64,000 nt of DNA from Andalucia godoyi (GCA_009859145.1 VRVR01000020.1:1-64000), one strand, 5' to 3'; positions 27,307 to 36,747 are shown, counted from the stretch's first letter. Notes: a model not told the origin generated them from the letters alone. A program made the numbers and translations.

Positions 27307-27948
27307 CTAGGCGCGAGATGATTTTCGTGGCAGGGACGATGGCGGCGGCGGATGCTTGCGGAACCACCAATCGTGATGGCTGCCTGCCGAGCGCGGAATT
27401 TCAGCGACTTTGGCCATTTCGTATTTGCGAACCGTGCGGAACACCTGTGGCAGCGCGGGAGACTGCACTTGAGACTGTGGGTCCGAAGAGGAAGATGCCG
27501 CGGACGCGTCGAGGGGCTCGGAGACGGGTCCTGCGAAAAAAACGTCGGTGGATTCGACAGCATAGGCGAGTTTGGAATCGGGCGTATTTTCAAGGAGTCC
27601 AAAGACATAGTCTGGATGGTCTCCTTTGGACATGCACAGCCGATCGCATACTTCACGAAGGCTGTTGTACGCAGCCTTGCCTTGCGAGCGCACAATGTCT
27701 CTTATCTGCTGGGCAACCCGCATCGACGGCGCATCTTCAATGATGATGTCGTCGTCAAAGTACACGACAGCATAGTCGCTGCTTGCATTCGACACCGACA
27801 CCAGCTCAAATGGCGCACCGGCTTGCATAAACGACGATCGGATTGCAGCGAGCACAGCCACATACTGCGAGGGCTTGGCCGATAACCCGCGGGAACAGAG
27901 AGACACGACCGGAACTCCCGTCGATGGATTCACAATATGAATATGCAT
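27307..27948 (-). CDS. Uncharacterised protein with longin-like N-terminus
   Basis: 213 aa from ATG 27948 (MHIHIVNPSTGVPVVSLCSR). The first 90 residues look like a longin fold: a beta-rich start, a GVP turn, a helix near YVAVLAAIRSSF, then hydrophobic strands (YAVVYFDDDIIIE). The GVPxxxxxSRG turn recalls the first longin domain of the ciliogenesis protein Fuzzy, but the protein is half the length and the match is weak. The C-terminal 60 residues are Ser/Pro-rich. An upstream acidic extension of the frame was judged to be 5' UTR. Function unknown. Confidence 0.5.
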   Translation of the reverse strand: MHIHIVNPSTGVPVVSLCSRGLSAKPSQYVAVLAAIRSSFMQAGAPFELVSVSNASSDYAVVYFDDDIIIEDAPSMRVAQQIRDIVRSQGKAAYNSLREVCDRLCMSKGDHPDYVFGLLENTPDSKLAYAVESTDVFFAGPVSEPLDASAASSSSDPQSQVQSPALPQVFRTVRKYEMAKVAEIPRSAGSHHDWWFRKHPPPPSSLPRKSSRA

Positions 27949-28270
27949 TCCTTCTTTCCTTTCACTCACTGACCCACTCACTTGTCTTGTGCGGTCTTTT
28001 TCTTCTTCTTCTCCTACTCCTACTACTACTACCACTTCTTCTTCTTTCTCCTTTTTCTTGGTCTGCGCTGGAAAAAAGGAACGCGAGCACAGAGTGTAAA
28101 AAGGAACAGCAGAGCCATCTACGGTTCGTTCTTCTTTTGTTTTTGGTTTGGTTTGGTTTGGCTTGCTTTCGCTTCACGTATTGTTGCTGTACTAGTGGCG
28201 GAAGCATTCACCGCGCAAGAAGATTAGGGCATGCAAGTTGCGATGCGTCCTCTGTTCATTTTATTACTTT
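27949..28270. other. Intergenic between the longin-like gene and mL53
   Basis: T/C-rich on the plus strand (27995-28060), so purine-rich on the coding strand of both flanking minus genes. A TTTGG repeat (28140-28163) is visible. No gene seen. Confidence 0.45.
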
Positions 28271-28573
28271 CTATTTCTTGACCTTCATGGAGACAGCCTG
28301 TTGCTTTCTTCTGACGACCGCAATGAGATCTCGGACATTTGCGTTTTGACCCTTGAGACTGAGTTTGGAGCCGTCCTCAAAGACCACATCAATGGTCGCT
28401 GGCGCCTGTTCCGTCAAGATCTTCATCTCGAGCTTTGTGCTTGGATTCGAATTGGTGACCGCTGCCGAGTGCATCCGTGCGAAAAACTCCCGAGCTCCCG
28501 AGCATCCTCGATACCACGGATTCAGCGCAACCTTCACAGACTGCACAAACTCGAGTGAAAACTTCCCCGCCAT
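28271..28573 (-). CDS. MRPL53: Mitochondrial large-subunit ribosomal protein mL53
   Basis: 100 aa. mL53 (yeast Mrpl44) is a mitochondrion-specific protein of the 39S/54S ribosomal subunit with a thioredoxin-like fold. The match is to VKVALNPW ... GAREFFARM, and most clearly to IDVVFEDGSKLSLKGQNANV, which parallels human VDVLFGDGHRLIMRGAHL. The basic tail (RRKQQAVSMKVKK) is in keeping. ATG 28573. The short length and modest conservation leave room for another thioredoxin-fold mitochondrial protein, such as NDUFA2. Confidence 0.65.
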   Translation of the reverse strand: MAGKFSLEFVQSVKVALNPWYRGCSGAREFFARMHSAAVTNSNPSTKLEMKILTEQAPATIDVVFEDGSKLSLKGQNANVRDLIAVVRRKQQAVSMKVKK

Positions 28574-29085
28574 CCGCTCTTCGCTCTGGACCCTTCACCA
28601 CAAAAAAATGTATTATAATTTTATGATGATGATGATGATTGTTAAAACCAGTTACGTTCAACCAAACAAGCTGCGAAGAGAAGAAAAGCTTCTGCAATGC
28701 AGTACTCGTGTCCACAATAGACGGGACTGACAGCCTGCTGCGGTGCAAAAATATATATATATATATATATATATGTATAATAAAGAGCAGTATGGTGTCA
28801 GTCTGTCAGTCCCAGTCGGCCTGCGAATCCACTGTAAAAAAAAAAACCAACAACAACAATAATAACAAATGAAATACGAGACAGCCGTTTGGCTCCTCGC
28901 AGTCTCGGATCTGAAACTCTGCACGAATGAGCGCCACAGCGCTGAATGAACGACACACGTTTTGCTTACCTTTCACTATTTGTTGTTGTTGTTTTTTGTT
29001 TGGTGGTTTTTTTTTCCTTGGTTTTTTTAAAGATTAAAACAAAAAAGGATCGTATTTCTTCTGGGTTTGCTCAGATAGGTCAGGA
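28574..29085. other. Divergent promoter region between mL53 and the coiled-coil gene
   Basis: Holds an (AT)n microsatellite at 28750-28774, a GATGATGAT run near 28622-28640, and T-rich tracts at 28980-29030. Likely promoters for both genes. No coding sequence recognised. Confidence 0.5.
28750..28774. repeat. (AT)n microsatellite
   Basis: Alternating AT run of 25 bases, 177 bases upstream of the mL53 start codon. Confidence 0.95.
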
Positions 29086-31368
29086 ATGTCTGCATGGGGT
29101 TCGCCGAAACGGCCGGTGCGACCACCGCCATCGACGCCTGGAACGAGCGGCTATCATTCTCCATACTATGGCTACAATGCAGCGGCGGGTGCAAGTGGTG
29201 GAGGAAGCTCGAATCCGTATTCTGGATCCAGTGCGCTCTACGAAGCAAAGTATTCTCCGCCCTACAGCACGCCGAACAACAATGCGCCACTGTACCAGCA
29301 TCCATACAACTCGCATGGTCTGTCACAGTCACACCAACAACAAGTACAACAACAAGCAGTGGGACCGTCGTCGTTTCAACCTGTACAACAGACACTGCTT
29401 GGATCATCGACGATGCGTGAACAGATTCTCGAGTCGAAGCTGCAGGCTGCACAAGACGAAATCCAGACGCTGCGTTCGGACTTGTCGCGGACTGCAGAAC
29501 GGGCCAGAGAAGCTGAAGTGAGTGTTGCGCGTCTTTCAGAACAGCTTCGTGAGGAGCATTCTAAACGCACAGAGGAAGCACGGGCTGCGACCACGCGCAT
29601 TTCTGCAATGCAGGCGGAAGCGCTGTCCAAGGATGAAGGCCATGCCAATGCAGTCCGAGATCTGCGAGGTCGTATCCGGGTCCTGGAGCGTGAACTTGCA
29701 AATTCGAGGCATGAGGCAGAAGCCGCGCAGGAAGTCGCAAAGAATCAGTCGCAGATTTTGGAGACCGCACATGCGTCGCATCGGGAAGAAGAAGAGAGGA
29801 TTCGCACGCTTTACGAATCCCGCGTGCATGAATTGGACTCGATGCGGCTGCGGGCAGAGGACAGGCTTGCACGGCTCGCTGAGCTGTTCAAGACGCACAT
29901 GGTGCACATGGACGATTGGACGTTCCCAGACTTCACGCCGCAAATTGCGCAGATCAACAGGCTCGGCGAAAGCGTATCGGCGTCGATTGCTCGCGTAGAC
30001 CGAAAGACTGCGGAAGACGCGCGGATGCTGAGAGACGTTGCACGAGATCTGATGGATGAGTCCCACAGCTTGCTGAACGACTACTCGGCCTTGCGGAAGG
30101 AACATTCATCGCTGTCGCAGCAGGTCGCCGAGCTGACGCCGGTTGCGCAGCATGCTGGAATTCTGCGGGAGGAAAATGCAGTTCTCATCCGAGAGCTGGA
30201 TAATGTGCGCGTGTCGTTTTCGGAGGACTTGCGGGTGGCCCGAGTGCAGATCGAGGACTTGCGTGACCGTATCGAGGAGCTGGATGCCGCACGGGAATCG
30301 GCGGTTTCGGAGAATACAAGGCTCACAGAGGCACTGCGCAGTGCTCAACAGGCCATTCAAGAGTATGAAAAGCGACGCGGCGAGGTGGATTTGAAGGTTT
30401 CAGACCTGTCAAGACGAAATGCAGAGCTTGCACATCGTACGTCGTACCTTGAAGACCAGCTGGCGAATCGCCAAGTGGAGCTGCAGTCCGCGCAAGTCGA
30501 ATTGACCAGCCTGCGTGGCAGATGCGAGAATGCAGAGAAGCTGGCGGATCGCTTGAACGACGAGCTTGCTTCAGAGCGCTCGCTTGTGAAGCAGGAAATG
30601 ACGCAAATGCAGATGCAAGTGGATGAGTACAAGCATACGTCTCGCAGAACGCAGGATGCGTTTGCGGATCTCCAGCGCACACACGATTCTTTACTTCAGC
30701 GGTACAACGATGAACGACTCCGGAATGAGGAAACGGCTGTCACCTTGGCAACCATGCGCGCAGACATGGAGAATGCACAGCGGCGAATTGCGCTCTTGCA
30801 AGCCCAACAAGAAGAGCAGCAGCGCTTGCTCGATGATCAAAGCAATGCGGCATCGAGCGACTCGACCGTTGCCATGCAATCGGAAATTCAGAGACTGGAT
30901 CGCACTTTGCGAAACAACCATCTCGAGATGGAAAGCCTCCGAGCCGAGCTCGAGACCACCCGTTCCAACCTTTCCGTCACACAGCAACACCGTGCCCAAC
31001 TTCAACGTGATCTTGAGTCTCTGCGGTCTGCTGCATCCTTCAACACGAATTCGCAAGCCGCACAGTTGTCCAAGGACAAGGAACGTGAATATGAACGGCA
31101 GATCAGTGAATTGCGGGACCACAATTCCAGGCTGCAGGCCGTGGCTGCGCAAGCACAAAACAGGACTCCCAACAATGATGTGGCACAGGAGCTGCGCAGA
31201 GAGATGGACGGTCAACAGCGCGCCCATGAGCGAACCGTACAAGAGCTTCGAGAAGTCAATGCAGAGCTGGCCACGCAGTTGAAACAAGCCCAGGCAATGC
31301 TGGCCCTGCAACGGATCGAGTCCGGCGCGTATCGTGGTCCTGTTCCGCCTCCCCCTCCTCCTGAATAA
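29086..31368 (+). CDS. Long coiled-coil protein
   Basis: 760 aa. Residues 1-108 are Gly/Ser/Pro/Tyr/Gln-rich and probably disordered. From about 110 to 740 the sequence is almost continuous heptad-like coiled coil (MREQILESKLQAAQDEIQTL and similar), broken once near residues 270-300 by a Trp/Pro-containing segment (HMVHMDDWTFPDFTPQI). It ends in a run of six prolines and a Glu. The architecture suits a cytoskeletal, centrosomal or Golgi scaffold, but no specific family is recognised. It converges with the aminotransferase gene at only 41 bases. Confidence 0.8.
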   Translation: MSAWGSPKRPVRPPPSTPGTSGYHSPYYGYNAAAGASGGGSSNPYSGSSALYEAKYSPPYSTPNNNAPLYQHPYNSHGLSQSHQQQVQQQAVGPSSFQPVQQTLLGSSTMREQILESKLQAAQDEIQTLRSDLSRTAERAREAEVSVARLSEQLREEHSKRTEEARAATTRISAMQAEALSKDEGHANAVRDLRGRIRVLERELANSRHEAEAAQEVAKNQSQILETAHASHREEEERIRTLYESRVHELDSMRLRAEDRLARLAELFKTHMVHMDDWTFPDFTPQIAQINRLGESVSASIARVDRKTAEDARMLRDVARDLMDESHSLLNDYSALRKEHSSLSQQVAELTPVAQHAGILREENAVLIRELDNVRVSFSEDLRVARVQIEDLRDRIEELDAARESAVSENTRLTEALRSAQQAIQEYEKRRGEVDLKVSDLSRRNAELAHRTSYLEDQLANRQVELQSAQVELTSLRGRCENAEKLADRLNDELASERSLVKQEMTQMQMQVDEYKHTSRRTQDAFADLQRTHDSLLQRYNDERLRNEETAVTLATMRADMENAQRRIALLQAQQEEQQRLLDDQSNAASSDSTVAMQSEIQRLDRTLRNNHLEMESLRAELETTRSNLSVTQQHRAQLQRDLESLRSAASFNTNSQAAQLSKDKEREYERQISELRDHNSRLQAVAAQAQNRTPNNDVAQELRREMDGQQRAHERTVQELREVNAELATQLKQAQAMLALQRIESGAYRGPVPPPPPPE

Positions 31369-31409
31369 TCTCCCACGAGTGCGGGATGGCAGGGCATTTT
31401 TCCTGAAAA

Positions 31410-32765
31410 TCATTGATCGCTGTTCGTTGCGATGTGTAACCTTACGGCTTCTGCAAGTTTTGAAAATTCTTCCTTTGCGTTGTAAATGTGTGCAGACACA
31501 CGAACAAACAAGTTTCCATCAATGCATTTCACGGGAACCTCGATTTGGTGCTGAAAATGCAGCATGTCCTGCACTATGCATGCGTGCGCCGACGTAAACG
31601 AACCGACCGCCACTGGCGGCGGGTCAAACACGGACAGCGGAGGAAGCTGCACCAGAGTCATGGTCGGACAGCTCATTGTCAACGGCACAAACAGACCCGT
31701 TCGCCAAGCATCCATAAGCACTTGAGCACCAGTGTGCAGCAAACGCCCCATATAAGCGTGGGCGCGATTGGCAAACTCTGGACAGTTCCATATATGCAGT
31801 GTATGGATGAGCGCCACAAAGGCCGAGTAGTCTTGATTGCCATCCCAAATGAACTCGGACAACAAGCCGTGGCCTCTCCCGTGACTAACAATGGGATTGT
31901 GCGGATAGTCATTGGTGGGGAATTCTCGAACTGCAAGAAAAGCGCAGCCGCGCGGATTGGAAAACCACTTGTGGCAGTTGCCCACATAGTAGTCTGCGTC
32001 AATTTCCGCTAGATTCAAGCACGGAACAGAGCCAAGCGCATGCGCTCCGTCCACCAGCGTCCTAACACCTCTGGAACGACACAGCGAAACGAGCTGCTGC
32101 ACAGGATACAAGATTGCCGTGTTCGACGATATGTGGTCAAACACTGCAAGTGAGTACTTGCGCGGATTCTGGTCCAAATGCTTCCGAACACACTCGACCA
32201 CGGAGTCTGCAGACTGCAAATCGTCCATCTCCAAGTCGAGGACGCTTACTCGGCCATCCGAATAGTGTTCCGCCATCTTTTTCACCGCCCCATATTCGGT
32301 CACCAAGATCAACACGGAGAGCTCCGGGAGGTGTGAAGCAGCAGCATGCGAAAACGCTGCATTCAACGACTGTGTCACATTGTGAGTGAGGACCAGGTGA
32401 TGTGGCGTAACTTTCAGAAAAGATGCCAACTGTCGAGTGGCGTGCACAATCAAGGGAAACAGCTCGCGATCGATGCTCCGCAAAGGCTGGGACTCTGTGC
32501 GTCTTCGAAACAGTTCCGCACGTTCATAGGATGATTTGAAGCACGCCCCGAACGCACCATGATTCAAAAACGTCCACTGATCATCCAACATGAACATGCC
32601 AGTCTTTAAGTGAGTCCCAAACATCGACGGACACTCCATGTCGACTTGCGCCCCACAAAATGGATCGTTTGGTGCGACGTACTCCTCGTCCGAGAGACGA
32701 ATCAGTTTTTCCGGATCTTCCGAATGGAACGATCCAAACGCCTTGTACCCACTCTTCTTTTGCAT
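31410..32765 (-). CDS. PLP-dependent class V aminotransferase-fold enzyme (isopenicillin-N-epimerase-like)
   Basis: 451 aa. The start WTFLNHGAFGACFKSSYER is the typical N-terminus of the CefD/isopenicillin-N-epimerase-like branch of class V aminotransferases. VDGAHALGSVPCLNL supplies the PLP-binding Asp. K266 in YYVGNCHKWFSNPRGCAFL is the expected Schiff-base Lys. C-terminal DGNLFVRVSAHIYNAKEEF matches the family's Arg-containing small domain. Bacterial and fungal members include epimerases and cysteine-desulfurase-like or hercynylcysteine lyases; the substrate cannot be read from sequence. ATG 32765 (MQKKSGYKAFG) lies 107 bases from the tRNA gene, and a longer frame through the tRNA was rejected. 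Confidence 0.85.
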   Translation of the reverse strand: MQKKSGYKAFGSFHSEDPEKLIRLSDEEYVAPNDPFCGAQVDMECPSMFGTHLKTGMFMLDDQWTFLNHGAFGACFKSSYERAELFRRRTESQPLRSIDRELFPLIVHATRQLASFLKVTPHHLVLTHNVTQSLNAAFSHAAASHLPELSVLILVTEYGAVKKMAEHYSDGRVSVLDLEMDDLQSADSVVECVRKHLDQNPRKYSLAVFDHISSNTAILYPVQQLVSLCRSRGVRTLVDGAHALGSVPCLNLAEIDADYYVGNCHKWFSNPRGCAFLAVREFPTNDYPHNPIVSHGRGHGLLSEFIWDGNQDYSAFVALIHTLHIWNCPEFANRAHAYMGRLLHTGAQVLMDAWRTGLFVPLTMSCPTMTLVQLPPLSVFDPPPVAVGSFTSAHACIVQDMLHFQHQIEVPVKCIDGNLFVRVSAHIYNAKEEFSKLAEAVRLHIATNSDQ

Positions 32766-32871
32766 TCCAGAAACTTTCAAGGATGGTTCACAAAAGCATT
32801 TTGTCTTTTTTGAAAGATGAAGAACGAAGGCAAAGAAGCAAAAAGGAAGGGGAAAAAATGATCGGCGAAAG

Positions 32872-32944
32872 TACACACGCCGGGATTCGAACCCGGGACC
32901 TCTTCCTTGGGAGGGAAGAATGCTAGCCACTACACCACGTGTGT
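32872..32944 (-). tRNA. tRNA-Gly (anticodon CCC)
   Basis: 73 nt including an A discriminator. On the minus strand the 7-bp acceptor stem pairs ACACACG with CGTGTGT. The D-arm is GTGTAGTGGCTAGCAT. The anticodon stem is CTTCC/GGAAG around loop CTCCCAA (anticodon CCC), the variable loop AGGTC. The T-arm is CCGGG-TTCGAAT-CCCGG with intact A-box and B-box promoter sequences. No intron. It reads GGG codons. Confidence 0.95.
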
Positions 32945-33174
32945 CGGATCACCAAGTACGGACCAACAATTCCTACAGACTACAGACTGTGCTCTGATTT
33001 TCCCCTTCAGATGGTGCTGCTTTTGTTTAACGGGTTTTTTAGTATATATGTATATATTTATTAATTATTATTTTTGTCTTATGTTTTAATAATTATTATT
33101 TGCGTATTCCGTTTGCTGCAGGGTAACTCAGGGTCCAGAGTGTTGTTTTTTCTCTTCTTGTTCTTCTAGTGTGC

Positions 33175-34935
33175 ATGGCTTCCGAAATTGCGGGACAATG
33201 CGAGTGTGTTCGGCTTGATGCAGCAGACGCGGAGTGGTTGAATGCATGTGTGTCGTTGTATATTCACATATTGCCTCATATTGGAAAACGGCATGCACGC
33301 AAGACTGTGTTTGAGCGGACGCGATTCTCATCGGCCCTCGTTCTGTCGGAAAAGTACATTCTTGAAAGTGTGCTGAGCAAGACGGCGGAGGCGATCGGTC
33401 TTGAAGATGACCGTATGAAACGGCTGTCCGATGACTACTTTAAAGAAGAATCAATTGCCTCGTCCGACTCGAGTTCATTTAGCTTTGATGAAGATGATCG
33501 CGAAGCTGACGATGATGATGATGATGAGGAGGAGGAGGAGGAGGAGGAGGAGGAAGAAGAAGAAGAAGAAGAAGAAGCGGGAGAAGCAGAAAGAGGAGGA
33601 TCTGAGACTGTAAGAGAGGCCTACGGTGATCACGGCAATGGGGAAGTTTGGGGGCATCTTGGCAAACTTTCGATCGACACAACTTCTGCTGGCCGTTCGC
33701 TCACGGGCATTGAGAAGCATTGTCGGTTGGAGGAGGAGCGTATTCGACAAGTGAATGCAAATTCAAAATTTCAAAAGGTTCTTCCGGACGGATCGCTGAC
33801 CGCAAAGTCCCGGATCGTGGCGTGCGCAACCTATGAGAGATTGTATGGACCAGACGGAGTGCCGTTTCTGAACATCTTGCTGGTTGGAGTTCGGTTGAAG
33901 TATCAACGCGAGAAGCTGGGGACGTTGCTACTGGATTCCGTCTTGAATGATCCGCGACTGGGAAACTGCAACGTAGCAGTGACGTATGCAGATGAGACTT
34001 CTATCCCGTTCTGGAAGAAGAATGGATTCGTCATTGACAGGGTGCTATCTTCAAAATACGTGGATCTAATTGAGAACTGGGAGAGCTCCGTGCTTATGTT
34101 GCGATTCCTCCTTTCATCCCCTCTGGCAAGTCCTTCGTACGTTGCCGCTCTGGATGTAGACATCAAGGTGGACAAATGGAGGACGCAGAAGTATGCAGCA
34201 TACCAGCAAGAAGTCTTCCTTATGGAATCGTTGAAGAGCGAAATCGCAACCCTTCGATCCCAGTTGTCTGCATGTCGGAAGGATCTCGCTGCCCATGACG
34301 ACGAAAAGCAACGCTTCCGCGGAGTCGAAGACCGAGCATTGCGCCGCATGCATGCCCTGTGCGACCTGTTTGACTTGCCTGACTTTGCAAGCCAACTCAT
34401 GGATTTGTACGTGGACGAAAATGATGCTCGATACACCTCGGTGCTTCAGGTTGTGCATTCATCCCTGCAGCGGCAGTATGGACCGTCGTGCTTTTCCATG
34501 CATTCTGCGGCCCCGTTTTCTTGCTTTCAAGCGGCACTCTCCGAGGACGCTGTCCAACACCACTTGGACTTCAAATCACATGCATCCGTGATCCGGGAAG
34601 GATGTGGACAACTGGTGGAGCTCACGCTGTTTCTCCCGGTGTCAACCCCGTTGTCGCTAGCTAGGATACTGTCACACGGATTCGATTCATCCGACATGAG
34701 CGTACTCGGCGACGTCTGTGCACTGTGCTTCACGTCATTTCCACCGCCGGACGCCCGCATTTCCGTTCTTGCAAAGGTGTTCTTGGGTGTGGTCTACACG
34801 AGTGGATCCGAGTCCTTGTCGGTGCCGGACTCAGCGCATGATTCCACCGTCTGGATCTCCGGGAATTCGAGCCCGCTGTTCTGTGTGTTTGACGTCCGTC
34901 AAGCCATACCTCAGTTTGGAGTGGTCCTCACCTAA
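33175..34935 (+). CDS. GNAT acetyltransferase-like protein with long acidic tract
   Basis: 586 aa. A GNAT-like core is visible at about residues 205-310: beta-strand FLNILLVGVRLKYQ, then REKLGTLLLDSVL (motif A position) and VTYADETSIPFWKKNGFVID, the typical motif B SIPFYEKxGF. In motif A the first Gly of the (R/Q)xxGxG acetyl-CoA loop is replaced (QREKLG), so cofactor binding may be weakened. Residues about 107-140 are nearly all Asp/Glu, encoded by GAT/GAG/GAA repeats, and separate an N-terminal segment (about 1-100) from the core. The last 260 residues contain a coiled-coil-like helix and a further globular region without a recognised family. The acidic tract suggests a chromatin or histone-binding context; this is inference. 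Confidence 0.7.
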   Translation: MASEIAGQCECVRLDAADAEWLNACVSLYIHILPHIGKRHARKTVFERTRFSSALVLSEKYILESVLSKTAEAIGLEDDRMKRLSDDYFKEESIASSDSSSFSFDEDDREADDDDDDEEEEEEEEEEEEEEEEEAGEAERGGSETVREAYGDHGNGEVWGHLGKLSIDTTSAGRSLTGIEKHCRLEEERIRQVNANSKFQKVLPDGSLTAKSRIVACATYERLYGPDGVPFLNILLVGVRLKYQREKLGTLLLDSVLNDPRLGNCNVAVTYADETSIPFWKKNGFVIDRVLSSKYVDLIENWESSVLMLRFLLSSPLASPSYVAALDVDIKVDKWRTQKYAAYQQEVFLMESLKSEIATLRSQLSACRKDLAAHDDEKQRFRGVEDRALRRMHALCDLFDLPDFASQLMDLYVDENDARYTSVLQVVHSSLQRQYGPSCFSMHSAAPFSCFQAALSEDAVQHHLDFKSHASVIREGCGQLVELTLFLPVSTPLSLARILSHGFDSSDMSVLGDVCALCFTSFPPPDARISVLAKVFLGVVYTSGSESLSVPDSAHDSTVWISGNSSPLFCVFDVRQAIPQFGVVLT

Positions 34936-35088
34936 TGAGAATCCAAGCGCATAATGGACGCTTACGCTTCACTATTTATGAACATCGCTTCCCGGGGAGG
35001 CATAACCCCAAAGCTGGAATCTCGAATCGCAAATCGCAACCAGTCCCGAATGGGTTGCTTGTCACTTTTTCTTCCTTCCCTCTTCCTG

Positions 35089-35496
35089 TCAAGATTGCAA
35101 TCCGAATTTTCGAAACGGAAACACTTTTTCCAGAGTTTGCTTTAGTGACAGGTGTTCGGGGAGCATAACCATCCGAATATGGCGAAACGAAACGTCCATT
35201 CTTGTAAAGTGCTGTACAGTTCTGCAATACGACGACCGAACATACGATCCATCCTCCAGTATCATATTGTGTTTTTCATCCACATACGCAAGCACGCCAC
35301 GAACTGTATGGCCGCTTCTCAGTTCCACAGACACCTCCTGACCCTCCAAACCATGCAAAACATACGTGCAGAAAAACGGCAAGTACCTCCTCCGCTTCGG
35401 TTTCTGCACCACCCGAGCTGCTGGAGCCGGTGTTGGGGCGGATGCGGTGGGATCTCCTTGATCCGAGTGTCGCATTGAGCCGCTATTTGACATCAT
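35089..35496 (-). CDS. Sm-like (LSm) protein, LSM10/SmD1-like
   Basis: 135 aa. The Sm fold is clear: Sm1 with LEGQEVSVELRSGHTVRGVL and VDEKHNMILEDGSY, and Sm2 with RHIRMVMLPEHLSLKQTLEK. A D1/Lsm10-type ending (VRYVxIPDxVxL in the family) is the nearest match. The N-terminal 35 residues are Ser/Pro/Ala-rich and disordered. Sm-like proteins form heteroheptameric RNA-binding rings in snRNPs or mRNA decay; Lsm10 belongs to the U7 snRNP for histone mRNA 3' processing. Which ring this protein joins is not certain. It converges with the GNAT gene, 153 bases apart. Confidence 0.72.
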   Translation of the reverse strand: MMSNSGSMRHSDQGDPTASAPTPAPAARVVQKPKRRRYLPFFCTYVLHGLEGQEVSVELRSGHTVRGVLAYVDEKHNMILEDGSYVRSSYCRTVQHFTRMDVSFRHIRMVMLPEHLSLKQTLEKVFPFRKFGLQS

Positions 35497-35778
35497 CGCC
35501 TCAGACCATTTCTCAAAGTTTTTTCATAGTCCCCGTTCCCCCAAGCCCTCAAAATCACAAGAACAGCAAAAGAACGGGGCCGCGAATTGTCCAAACCAGA
35601 CGACAGAACATCAGGAAACCTCGATCCAAAGCATTTGACGCTTGCCCAGCAAGTCCGTTTTTGTGCCGTTCCCGACCGTAGATCTTGGACATTTTTCTCA
35701 TTGACGCACACGCATTGCCTGGACGAGTGGAGCCATTGGCATCCTGGAGCACACACCGTAACGGGCGACTCGATACGG

Positions 35779-36459
35779 ATGGCTTGGGTACGGATGCCTG
35801 AGAGCACTCCGCCACCAGCGCCGGATCCGGACTCGCCAGTGTTCAGAAGCCATGTTGAGCTGAGCCGGCGGGTGGATCGTGAGCTGAACCTGGACTGCGA
35901 TCCGCGTGATTTCGTCGTTCTGACAAGGCAGGAAGATATGCTACCGGGGGACCTGTGGACTGCAGGGTATCTGATGACGCTTCCGAGACCCGCGCGTGAT
36001 GATCCAAGTGCATGCGAGGTGGTGGAAGGCATAGGAGCACCGGCGATTCGAGTGGAGCCGCGCATGTTCGTGGACCGTCGTAACTTTGAGATGCTGTGCA
36101 ACGCGAATCCAGAGCGGCGAGATGCATATGAAAAATGGAGGATCCAGAAGCTGTTCGTCCCGCTTCCTTTCGCATCAATCCCTGCCGAGATCAGCAAGGC
36201 TGCTGACGATCCGATCCGCAAGGAATTTCTCATCGACTTGGAAATCACAAAGCAGCATCGGGTTGCCAGCCGAGTTGCTTGCGAGTACCCGGATCACTTT
36301 GCTGCGCTTGAAGACGGTGCTTTGCTGGTTCGCAAGAGAAGAAGAAGCAGGATTCCAAACAGCAGCTCGTCTTCTTTTGACGCGGCTTTTGCGTGTTCTG
36401 TTGCGTTGCGTCGGGTGGAGCAACTGCTGATGGATCTCGATTCACAGCCTCTTCTGTAG
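35779..36459 (+). CDS. Uncharacterised protein
   Basis: 226 aa from the first in-frame ATG (MAWVRMPEST). The frame is open for 64 further codons upstream, starting only with TTG, and that part has an ordinary composition (RRSWTFFSLTHTHCLDEWSH). So the true start may lie in an upstream exon. The sequence has mixed alpha/beta composition with stretches such as RDFVVLTRQEDMLPGDLWTA and PLPFASIPAEISKAA, and a Ser-rich basic patch near the C-terminus (RKRRRSRIPNSSSSS). No family recognised. Confidence 0.55.
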   Translation: MAWVRMPESTPPPAPDPDSPVFRSHVELSRRVDRELNLDCDPRDFVVLTRQEDMLPGDLWTAGYLMTLPRPARDDPSACEVVEGIGAPAIRVEPRMFVDRRNFEMLCNANPERRDAYEKWRIQKLFVPLPFASIPAEISKAADDPIRKEFLIDLEITKQHRVASRVACEYPDHFAALEDGALLVRKRRRSRIPNSSSSSFDAAFACSVALRRVEQLLMDLDSQPLL

Positions 36460-36576
36460 AAAACCCTCGCTGTTGTAACTTGTGAGAAGCGCAAATGTGC
36501 ATATGCACAGATCAAAAAAAAGTGTCTTTCTTCGGGACTGGTCTTGTTTTGTGGATGAAGCACAGGGTTTCGAGAA

Positions 36577-36747
36577 ATGAAGCCTAAGCTGTCAAGTCGG
36601 TTTTTGAAAAGTGTGCTTGGTCATGACGACGGAAAGATCACGACAGCAGATACGATTCCCATTCTTTGGTGGACCGGGTTTGGAGCGGCCGTTCTTTACT
36701 GGGGATACGAAAAGTGGGTGAAGCCAAAGCTAACGAAGCCTCAGTAA
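36577..36747 (+). CDS. Small single-pass membrane protein (56 aa)
   Basis: An ATG-initiated frame too short for most gene finders. The N-terminal 27 residues are basic and polar (MKPKLSSRFLKSVLGHDDGK). A hydrophobic segment (ILWWTGFGAAVLYWGYEKW, about residues 29-47) and a basic tail KPKLTKPQ follow. The pattern of short basic ends around one helix with aromatic residues is typical of accessory subunits of mitochondrial respiratory complexes or ATP synthase, but no specific subunit is recognised. Codon composition resembles that of neighbouring genes. Confidence 0.5.
   Translation: MKPKLSSRFLKSVLGHDDGKITTADTIPILWWTGFGAAVLYWGYEKWVKPKLTKPQ

Noticed and set aside
28750-28774. (AT)n run considered as a TATA-type promoter element
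   Set aside because: It is a simple microsatellite, too far from and unpositioned relative to either start codon.
32766-32930. Upstream in-frame extension of the aminotransferase gene
   Set aside because: It runs through the tRNA-Gly gene and its translation has no family similarity; the ATG at 32765 is the sensible start.
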